Positions 54,493 through 64,000 of a stretch of DNA of 64,000 nucleotides are shown piece after piece. Made by a program: the position numbers and the translations under genes. Under the pieces are notes generated by a model. It was given only the letters and a program-made list of their open reading frames with translations, was not told the DNA's origin and searched no databases. How positions within the stretch are numbered: the stretch's first letter is position 1; every line of letters starts with the position of its first letter. Origin of the DNA: Tiliqua scincoides. Its lineage: Eukaryota; Chordata; Lepidosauria; Squamata; Scincidae. The stretch covers positions 19,238,061 to 19,302,060 of the forward strand of contig NC_089830.1 in the NCBI RefSeq assembly GCF_035046505.1, read 5' to 3'.

Positions 54493-57400
54493 GCGCATGC
54501 AAATAGACATCTTCACTCTGAAGCAAACAACAGAAGGTCCTGTGCAAACTGATCCCTGCTTCTGGAATTTTTCCACAAATATCTTATTACAATGGAGAAC
54601 TACAGCTTTCATCTTGAGAATCACCTCCTGTTCCAGAAGTAGTAACCCACTTACGTGGCTTAACAAAGAGCACAATCCATACACCTGTAGGTTACTTGTG
54701 AGAAATTTGGAATGTGGTATCCTAAGCAGTTCAACTTCCATAAAAGCAGTATTTTAAGATGTTATGGATAAGGAGCAATGCTGGAAAATGAGCAGGCAGG
54801 ATTTAATGAGCTCTCCAGCTGTCAGAGAAGGGAGCTCTGCCTTGCACAGCTCTCATGGCAAATGCTCTCTCTTCTCTGGCATCCTCAAGTCACTGGTCCC
54901 GCATTCTCCATAACCTTCTCAGCTTTCTTTCCTTAGCCTGTGCTAAAAGCTTCCAAATATATGTTTCAAGTAAACCCTTTGAAATATCAGAATTCTACAA
55001 ACAGATGCACTTTTAATGTAATTTATACTGAACACTGAATCTGGGATTCCTATGTTCAGAGCAGTGCCTGCATGTAAAGATAACACAGGTCACGTTCTAC
55101 TTTTTCCATTCACAAGCTATTTACTGTTAAGATGCAGTTTCAGATTTTCTTTTTTTATTGAAGTTCCATTTTTATCCAATATGATTTTGCTTTCTGCCCT
55201 GACCTCTGTTTCTCTTAGGGCTTGGGAAACAAACATGTTTATTGCTTATTAAACAATTCTTATTATTGCTTATTAAACAATCCTGGAATTAAACAAGTTA
55301 ATTCCAGGTGCTTCCTTACTTTCCTTTTAGTAGAACAAAGTATCTTTCCATATCTTGGAAAAATGGAGGATATGAACTCATGCATAGAAACACAAAGCCT
55401 TTTTCTTTTTCACAAAAAGACTAACTTGCACAACACACTTCTGGATATCCATGTGTGTTAGAAAACACAGCAACTGTCCTAACCTAGGCAAATCCTGGAC
55501 GTGCATTTCCATTGGCTAACAAGTAAATGACACACACCATCAGCAATTTCCAAATCCACAAAGACCACTGTTGGTTGCCTAGTAACTCAATGCAGCCCTT
55601 GAATCACATAATTCAAAGATCTCCAAAAAGCAAATATGGGGGTCCACTGTCAAATTGTCTCCCCCAATACACATGCTACCTCCACCCCATGATGGCAATT
55701 AAACATGTCTTTATGATGTACCAGCAACCAGACAGGCTGCCTACATGCGAGTTCACTCTTAGAAACACACATTAACCCAGTCATCTTACTTCTAAAAGTC
55801 ATGCAGCTTCAACCATTCTGAAGACCTGGTCTTCCTTGCTATAAGGCAAACTTGTGACTTCTTAAGCTCTTGCCCTCAAGTTGCTGGAGACAGCCACCTC
55901 TCGTATCGACAGAGAACTTGCTTCGTCTTCTTCTAGAAAAAATCTCCTTCTGCAAGCCTAGATCTCTGGCCTTCTCCCTCCATACTGCTTCTAGAAACAC
56001 AGTTCATTTCATATGCCACCACAACTCCATTAAAATCTTGGCAGATTTTTCAAATAACCTGAGATACTGTGCTCTCTTTTCTACCTACTGTGATCTGAGA
56101 GAAAAAGAGACTTTATCCACTACACAAAAGTCCCCAGTTTTCTTCTCCCTCCTCTTGACATGACCCTAAACAAGTACAAGCTGGCCCAAGCTTCCGTAAG
56201 TTATGCTTTGCAGGGGTAGACGAAGACAAAGATCTTATTCAACTGCTAAACAGAACCTTCCCATTTGCAACAAATAACCCCTACCTGTGACCAGTTTCCT
56301 GCTGTAGCAGGCTGATGGCAGAAAGCAGGAAGGCTCCTGTCGGGCCCAATGCGTTTGCAATGTCAGCAGCATTGTGTCTGAGTGAGGCAGGGTCTCCGTG
56401 CTGGAAGGGATCACCATGAGAAAGACCTGTCCAACCACAGACAATCCAATCAGGCCCACACCATGGAGAACTGTTTGCTCAAGTCCACTCTTGCCCCGGC
56501 AAATTGCTCCACACCCAGGCTTTAGGGTGGTCCTTGTCAAAGTTGTGCTCCTGAGAGAGTGAGCCTTAAAGTCAGTGAACTAACCAGAGAGCAGTGCTAC
56601 ACAGCTGTCATTGCAGAGGCTATGGAAGGTCAATGGGTGTGGAATGCTCTCTTGGCTGGATCAAAGCAAACAGCTGGTTACATGCCATGGCCAAGTGGAA
56701 ACCGATCAGAGGAGCAGCTGACAAAAGGTTTCTAAACGGCAGGCCGGAGAAACCATCCAGGGTTGAAATGTGCCCATTCCCAACTCCACTTTTCTAATGT
56801 ATGTTGTCCCCTTAAATGCCACATAACTCCTTGAACTTTCCCCAAAGAATTAATTCTTTGGTGCTGGTAACTGAAAATCAGAACAAGCTCTTTCTACTCA
56901 ATCCTTAAAAGATAGCAGAAGCTTGGGGGAGGCCGTGACCAGAAATCAGAAAGGAGGTATTTTATTACACAAACAAAAATTAAACATTTTGCATTAGTAA
57001 CCATTAAATTAAGTGTTCAGCCAAAATAAAACACACAGTTGCAGTTTATTTATACAAATACACCTAATTTATTCCAATCACATATTTGGGTGTGGGGGAG
57101 GAGCAAAGAACATTTTTAGCACTAAATTCCAGACCTCTTTTTCCTTGTGATTACTAGCCTGACAACTACCAGTGGAGTAATTGTAGTTCTGAGAGATTCA
57201 ACTTTGAGAGATGGGGGTGGAAGGAACAATTACATAAAACTGTCCAAAGGCTAGTCAGTGCTCTAATTGTTGGATGACACTGTGGTTTTTCCCCCAGAAC
57301 AAATGCAAGTCACTGTCCTCTTCATGGGCAGTGCTAGGTTCCAGCCCCATTCACCTGTCCGCCTGCTGGCCCCACCCCACTGGTACTCAAAGGTGTAGCT

Positions 57401-58645
57401 CAGATTCCTCCCATTACCATGAAAATCCAAGCCAACAGCATGCAAAAGTATTAAAAGAGAGGATACACAGAAATCCTCCCCCCAACTTAGAAAAGTCACA
57501 ATACATCCTAACCATATTTTCTCAATGTTAGCCTTAATCTTACGTCTATATTGGCAGGGGCCATTGTCACAGAACTTTATATTTGCTATACGCTTGTCAG
57601 AAAAAGGGAATTCAGCATCTCTGTCCTCTGCTAGTTCCACTGAGCAACAAGTGGTAGAGATGGGATCTATGCAATCACCCTTCTGCCTCAGAGAGGCAGC
57701 ACAAAGGAACCAAATGAACTATCAGACACAAGGGTAGCTGAAATTTCCAAAGGTAAACATTCTGCTCTTGGTGTGCTAAAACATTGACTAAGGGATTCAT
57801 CCTGACATGCCTGGTGAGACTACTGTACAGATTGTGATTAATAGCAAAATAAATCATAGAGGTGGATTTAATTCTTCAGAAAGTGTGCAGCTATTTCTTC
57901 TGGGGTAGAAAAACCAAGAAAACCTTGCAGGTCTTTCAAGATAGGGGCGCCAATCCAAATAGACAGTGATGTCCTCAATGTTTTCCTTATCCAACTTGTG
58001 CCTCACAGACCATCTTTCTTCCTTTGGTTATGGAGAAGCCTATAGGTCTTTGCAGAACCACCATGAATCTCTCCACAGAGCTGAATCTCTTCAGCAACAG
58101 TACAGTGAGTCTAAAGTCTTTTGGTATAAGATAACTGGCTTCCATCAATTCCTCTCTGGCCAAAAAGGGAAAGAAGGGTTATATCTGAAGGTTGATCAGT
58201 GCCAAAACCCAGAGATGTCAACTATGCAGATGTATTTTGCATTACCACAATTCATCTGCCCAGGAAGAGAAAGCAAGAAACCATACTGAAAATTCTTCAG
58301 CAACAAGCAGCAGCATCAATTATTTCTGATCTTGCAACTGTATACCACAAAGATAATTCTGGGAGTCTTGCAGTTTCACTGGCAATGAAGAGATAAACAT
58401 TGTTGGGAGATGGTCTGATTAGTACAGTTCCAATATCTGATCAGTCTGCTTGATGCTATCTGAACAGCTGATGTCAAGTGTCAGCAGACAGGCAAGACCC
58501 ACAGAGATTCTCACCAACCTAGTCTTACCAACTTCTGCATGGGCATTACTTCAGGTGACTGATGCCATGCCTAGCTTCCTTCTGAAATGTGGTTCTTTGT
58601 GCCATGGTGCTGAAGAAAATCCCAAACAGATTTGTATCCACAATG

Positions 58646-58730
58646 AGGGCTACAATCCTAGTCACACTTTTCTGAGAGTAAGACCCACTGAACAGAATGG
58701 AATTTGCTTCTGAGTAGACATGTGCAGGAA
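58646..58730. mobile_element. Hairpin MITE copy
   Basis: 'gggctacaatcctagtcac', 'ctgagagtaagacccactg' and 'cttctgagtagacatg' are family blocks; the right end is eroded. Confidence 0.6.
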
Positions 58731-59582
58731 TACTTCCTGATTCCAGAAGTGGGTACCATCCTCAAACCTTGTAGGCTGGACTCCTCCATACTAGAGGTAA
58801 CTGGATTTTTCTCCAAAATGGTTTATACTGAAGGAAATCAGATCTTGAATCCTACTGAAGGAAACTTTGAAATGTGTGTGGATGCAGACAAGCCTGCTGC
58901 AGGAAACAAATTCAGGAGCACATGCAAGTCTGCAGCTTGCACACCAATTAAGTGAGGTCATTAAAACTAAAACTGAGGAAAAAAACGCTGTATGGGTGAA
59001 AAATTTCAGGGCTAGAGGTCAAATCAGGGCTTCTTTCTACAACCACCTGTCTCTTCCTACCCCCCCCAACTCCACCCCTTCTCTCGAGTTTGTCTCATCC
59101 TTCCTCTAATCCAGCTCCAACATCATTCCTAAGGGATAAGACTATCTGAAAAAGGACTTCAAGCGCACAGGCCTTGCTCAATAATGTTTGCCAGGCCAGA
59201 GACCACCAGACTTCAGAGCTCACTCTGGCAGCTGGTAAACATGCACATTCCTCCATATCCTGGCATACAATCTTTTGTACACATCAGAGGAAGGGTTTGC
59301 ACATATGTTGAAGTGCTAGAATGTGCTTAAGCACTTTCTGCAATGCCTTCGATGCCACTGAGGCCAACGTGCAGGAGGAAGAGGTCTGTTCAAATCTAAT
59401 ATTAGTCATAACAGCAGAACCTCAAGAACTGACATAGGTAGGAATTCCAAGGGATATCTAGTTCAAACTCCTGCATTTTGCAAGAAACCTTATTATCTCA
59501 AGCAGATGCCCACCCTGTCCTTTTCTTGAAAAGGATAGGTTATTTACCTGGGACTATAGTTCTTTGAACAGTCAGCTTAGAC

Positions 59583-59809
59583 CAGCCATTTTCAACCACT
59601 GTGCCGTGGCACACTGGTGTGCCGCGAGTGGTCCATAGGTGTGCCATAGGAATTTGAGGGAAGGTCATTTATTAATAGGGCCAATGGGAGATGTAAGCCC
59701 CACTGGCAGCATGGTGTGCCTTGTCAGTTGTCAACAACCTGGTGGTGTGCCTTGACAATTTAAGTGCCTTGTCAGTGTGCCATGAGATGAAAAAGGTTGA
59801 AAATCACTG
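59583..59809 (-). mobile_element. hAT-C copy with perfect 8-bp TSD
   Basis: It starts CAGCCATTTTCAACC, ends GGTTGAAAATCACTG, and is flanked by identical GCTTAGAC octamers (59575-59582, 59810-59817). It is inverted relative to 40590. The 227-bp body has no frame. Confidence 0.92.
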
Positions 59810-60889
59810 GCTTAGACTACATCATCTGAAGAGAGCTCCAGCAGTTGGAGCCAGATACAGAGGAGATGATCAAGTGAGTTGGAAGACTGCTTGAACAACT
59901 AGTTCCAGGAAAGCAACCAGTCACCATTCTTTGAGGTCTCCATGTCATCCTGCGTACTGGAGACTAGCTAGCTTCCTTGTCACTTTGAGGTGGGTGTGGT
60001 TCAGTGAGAAGATGGTCTGCAAGACTTGCACACCGAAGTGATGCATCAGTTCTGCACTTAAGTTGAAATGTATGTAGCACAAAACATCTGGTTCTTATAA
60101 TCCCAATCACACCTGTGCAAAAATACTACCAAAGGATGTACTGCACAACTGCATGAAAGTCCTGACACAGCCTTCCATACCTAGGATGTCTGGAAACCAG
60201 TGTACAAGTCCTTTAGTTTTCCTCATACAACTACCCCCTCCAGCTCTCCTGTGAATTATCTCTGGAATGTCAACAAAGTTTTTGAACTCTAACACATGTA
60301 AGGAACGCAGTACCCCCCAAAAGAGACCCCACTGGTGCAAAGCAGAACAATGCTATTAACTCCAACTGCAGTGTAAGTTTTCACCATCCCCTCATGGCAT
60401 AGCCTTACATGCCCCCAATAAACCAAAGAGGCTGGATGTCTGGTATGTGTTAGTCAACACTTCAAAGCATTCTCAAAAAGCAAACCCAAGTGAAACATTT
60501 CCCACAGTCAATCCCAAAGTTCCTCCTATTGTCTGACAGGGTGTTCTCCCACCTGACTGAAGGTTTTAAGACACCTCTTCAGTGCAAGCCGAAAGGTTAC
60601 CAATCAGAATGATCAGGATGGTTAAGTTGATGGTTAAGAGATGGTTAAGTTGAGAGAGGTTAAAAAGAGAGAGCGACTACTTGTTTTTGGCTCTTCTTCA
60701 CCTTTGTTTTGCTACTTTGATTATCTGTTTAGGTCCTAGAAAGGTCCTTCAAGAAACTTGTGGATCTGGTGGGCATCTTCAGAGCTCACAAGCTTCCACA
60801 ACTGCATTACCCATTCCATTGCTGGAGGAGCCTTCAAGAACTTGCCACATCTCCCCCAAAAGGCCTTGGAGAAAATACTTCAAAGCCTT

Positions 60890-61335
60890 GTTGGCATCCT
60901 TCAGTCTCGGAAGACTATGGTATCGTGCTCTGAATAGTGGTTCTGGAACAGAGTGTCCTCTCCAGTGCATGAAGCCTGGGTAAAGCAGATATGGAGGACA
61001 GACTGTTACCCATGCAGCAAATCCCCCCTCTCCACGTTGCTGAAATTGTCCAATGGAAAGGCAGAAGCCAGTACGGTTGGTTCCAGCGGCATCGCAGGAA
61101 TTGCCAGAACATGACTGTGTTCGGCCATGAACTGCCTCAGGGACTCCGGCTCCGGATTTTGCCTCGAGGTTGACTCCTGAAGCCTTTTCCATATCTGGAT
61201 GTAGCCACAACACAGTGGAGGTTTAGGATCAGAGTTTTCCTGCCTTCCTAGGCCAACAAGTCCCATCTACCCGGTGGCTGTTTAGTTGCCTCTTATGACA
61301 AGTACAGCCAAACTGAGGGCCTATTCTTATCCCCC
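60890..61335 (-). mobile_element. Interspersed repeat, probable LINE 3' region sharing its end with the 5S SINE
   Basis: On the - strand the 3' terminus (60923 to 60890) is the tail also carried by the 5S-derived SINE at 2196-2229. The body (60924-61335) is unrelated to 5S and carries no long frame with recognisable domains. I regard it as the 3' UTR of a non-LTR element because of this shared end and because I recall this sequence as repetitive in squamates. The left limit near 61335 is approximate. Confidence 0.5.
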
Positions 61336-63526
61336 AGCCCCTAGGCTTCAAAGCCTTCAAGACTTCAAAGCCAAACACTTCAAAGCCACATACAGTATAT
61401 TTGCTGACTGCCACCATGGAGGGAAGATCCAGCTGATCTGTACCTCATAAGAAAGAGCTTTTGAGGAGCAAATTCTGTTTTAGCAAATATAGGTTTGCTA
61501 CCACAACCATAAATGTTATTGCAAAAGAGCTCCCCCCCCCCGATCACTCCTTTACATAGCAGCTCAGTTTGAACTGGATTCTGGTATCCCTGACTAGAAA
61601 CCTAAGGCTTTAAGGGGAAGACAAAAAGTCTTTCCCAATGGCCTGCTGCATTTCAACCACGCAACTCAGAGAGGTCACCCAGATGGAAGCACTAATTGTT
61701 CTGAAGGTAAGGACTTTGGGCACATTGTTGTCCCCACTCTCTGGACCTTTAAGGTGTTGGTCCCTTTCAGCACCTTTGGGTGCACTGCAGAAGAGTGCTC
61801 ACAGGACCAAGGGCTCCAGACAACTCACACAAGTGACCCAAATCCACCCAAACCATCAGAAGAAGGTAAAAAACCTAGGTGGAACCATAGGCTGCATTCC
61901 CAACCATGGCTGCATTCCCAACCATGACACTTTGAAAGAGGCCTTCTGGTTGCACTCTGTCCCCTTGCGTTTTCCACTCAACTGTGGGGATGAAAATAGG
62001 TGCTGGTATCCCCCATCTTCACGAGGAAAAGAGATGTTTCCATTGCTTTTAAAAGGACTGAAGTTAGACGGAAAGGCCCCACCTCAATTTATGTCTTCCC
62101 AACTGCTGTCCTTCATTTTTCTCCTTCAAAAACCCAAAGTGTCAGCTGGAGAATTCTTGCTAGTTGCCCATTAGCCAATTTCTGCTCAAGTTCCTGGTGC
62201 CTGTTGCTATGGTAAGCATGCCGTGGCATACACCCATAGGAGTGGCCCTGTCCAGGGTACTAACTCAGGCTGAATCTCTGTCTTCTACCATTAGAGCACA
62301 CTGGGCAGCGGCTGGTTAAATCTGCCTCGATGCTAGGCTTGGCCCTCTTTCTTTCTCTCCCCCCCCCCCCGCAGCATTTCCAGAAAGGGGGGTGAGCAGA
62401 AACTTCATGGCATGCTGAATGTGTGCGTGCTAACTGAAAAGGAGGGGCTTCTATAAAGCAATCTGAGGATCCTGAGATGAGAGGCTGACCAGAGCAGGTG
62501 CATGCTAGAGACAGATCTCCGAAGTAAGCATTTTAGGGGCAGGGAGGAGATGGCTTCACTGGTGCAGCCCTGGGAATTTGCCACAACAGGGTTCATGCAA
62601 CAGGACAGTTGTCTCTGATCACCAGGAGCCATAGACATGTATTACCCAAGAGCGATCCATACTAAAACAGCAGTACCACCACGAAAGCGAGACATGGTCT
62701 GAGACGAAAAGAGGAAGTGGATGCCGAGAACAGCTAAAACAGCTGCAATGTACACTAACAGTCAAAAAGAGCCCAAACTGACCATTTCAGACTTCCAGGG
62801 GTTGCCTCCTGATTTCTAAACTTTCCAGCATTGCCAGTTCTGCGGCTGCAATGGCTTCCGAAGGAACCGTGCGGTAACAAATGTCCAGTCCCTACACAAG
62901 GAGAATGCACAACGAGCTTATCTGGGCTGCATGCAGCCTTCGCGAGAGCAGCTTCTTGCTGTGCGGGTGGGGAGGGGGAGAATGCGGATTGGGGAGGGGG
63001 AGCATGTAACCGGCTCTATTTGCAGCAGAGGAGAAATTAACCAAGAAGCTGTATTTTTCCTCGCATGCAGGGCTACCTAGGGGAGTTTCATTCTGTCAGC
63101 CCACCCTGGCATTGCACGTCATTGGCACAGGGCCAAGCCTGCACTCTGCTTCCAGGCCACAGGCTACACATTAACCCTCTGCTTGGTCCCTGTTCTGCCC
63201 TGCAGATTTCCAGGCAGCAAATTCAATCCCCGCCTCTTCACTCGTTTCTGTGCAATGGTGCCTCTGCCATGGCAACAAGCTCCTCATTGGAGAAACAGGG
63301 TGAACGGGGAGCCAATGGGAAGGCGGGCTGTGTTGCTAGGTTCTCCGGGATGCAATGGGCTGATTATGCCCAAACAAAGCAAGAAAGAGGAGAAGGCGAG
63401 AGTCTCCAAAAATACCTCGGTAAAGAACTGGCTCTCCTTCCAGGAACAGGGGCTAGAAATAACCTGCGAAGGGAGACCCAGCAACAACAGGGCTCATGCT
63501 GCTGGCACGAGGCCACAGCCACTCAC

Positions 63527-63642
63527 CGCAGCCGTGATCTCTCCTGCTCGGTGATTCTCAGGGCCAGCTGGGTACAAAACTCTCCCCCGGTCCAGAATCC
63601 CAATGGGCACTTGAGCTGCATTTCTGATTTGTCTCCATCTTT
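63527..63642 (-). CDS. Coding-like internal exon of an unidentified gene
   Basis: A 116-base stretch has a proper acceptor (TGCTGTTGCACAG|AAAG) and a consensus donor (CTGCG|GTGAGTGG). It is open in one frame, reading 'KDGDKSEMQLKCPLGFWTGG' then 'EFCTQLALRITEQERSRLR', phase 0 to phase 2. The codon choice (CAG CTC AAG TGC, ATC ACC GAG CAG GAG) is like real exons. I do not recognise the protein. Joined to the DYRK1B leader exon at 47127 it would reach a stop before the DYRK1B ATG. It could be a 5' exon of DYRK1B read as untranslated, or an exon of another - strand gene that starts beyond the window. Confidence 0.35.
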
Positions 63643-64000
63643 CTGTGCAACAGCAAAGCTAATATAAAAGGCTGCTTGGCTTTGCCACAATGCCCTAGTT
63701 GTGCCTGCCTTCCTGACGTGCCACCTACAGCACAGCCAGCTTCCCCTCTCAACAGAGACCCGCTGCCACAGCTCTGCCAGATCAGAGATGCAAGAGACTT
63801 TCCCAGATCGGAGGAAAGTACACAGGGAAAGATGACTGAGCCTCCACCCACAGTTCATCTGTCTCACACCACTGAAGAGTCAGAACTGCTGCCCTCTATC
63901 CCACAGGCTGAGGACTCTAGACAGAGGCCAGTGAAGCAAGAAGCGCACCTCACCTTTTAAGTAAGGTCTGGTCTGAGCCAGGTGCCCATTTGCACCATTT

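Larger units (their letters stand above)
48612..63526. other. Region upstream of DYRK1B coding exons; no gene recognised
   Basis: This likely contains the large 5' intron of DYRK1B. Apart from the separately listed repeats (50055, 50641, 51152, 54065, 54435, 58646, 59583, 60890) I find no exon with recognisable homology. Many short open frames on both strands lack any known motif. A C-rich run (62360-62371) and a short hairpin (52295-52325) are the only other structures noted. Confidence 0.5.

Noticed and set aside
56235-56540. 101-codon - strand frame with a hydrophobic stretch, followed by a possible donor
   Set aside because: Looked at first like a membrane-protein exon, but there is no convincing acceptor, no conserved motif and no partner exons.

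Overview
The window looks like nuclear DNA of a squamate reptile, probably a lizard. It has long introns, GT-AG splice sites, and no operons or bacterial signals. It is full of CR1-type LINE ends, tRNA-derived SINEs with the boxes and tails typical of lizards, a 5S-rRNA-derived SINE, and many short non-autonomous DNA transposons (hAT, Tigger/pogo-like and PIF/Harbinger-like). The species cannot be named from the sequence alone.

Two protein genes are secure and lie tail to tail. On the + strand is a beta-1,4-galactosyltransferase closest to B4GALT3. A CpG-rich promoter lies at about 6.36-6.64 kb, a probable non-coding first exon ends at 6632, a 21 kb intron follows, and six coding exons (27664-34014) encode 354 residues. 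On the - strand is DYRK1B, a dual-specificity kinase with ten coding exons (47044 down to 39028) encoding 633 residues. Its catalytic landmarks carry the same residue numbers as in the human protein. The facing 3' ends (poly(A) signals at 34392 and 38459) are about 4 kb apart. The two genes have no obvious shared pathway: one is a Golgi glycosylation enzyme, the other a nuclear/cytoplasmic kinase. A further coding-like exon on the - strand (63527-63642) is unassigned.

Layout: 1-6.3 kb is intergenic repeats. 6.4-34.4 kb is the B4GALT3-like gene; intron 1 holds a 94-bp tandem array of a hairpin repeat, several MITEs, a CR1 copy and an AT-rich element with a coiled-coil reading frame. 34.4-38.4 kb is the convergent spacer with one palindromic Tigger-like element. 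38.4-47.1 kb is DYRK1B. 47.1-64 kb is its upstream/intronic region, with a LINE fragment and more SINEs and hAT elements. I saw no tRNA gene, CRISPR array, LTR element or retrovirus-like copy.

The most rewarding structure is in the mobile elements. Nested insertions, target-site duplications and filled/empty comparisons let several families be delimited by eye. A 5S-rRNA-derived SINE at 2.1 kb shares its 3' tail with an unrelated-bodied repeat at 60.9 kb (two differences in 34 bases), the pattern expected when a SINE borrows the 3' end of a partner LINE.
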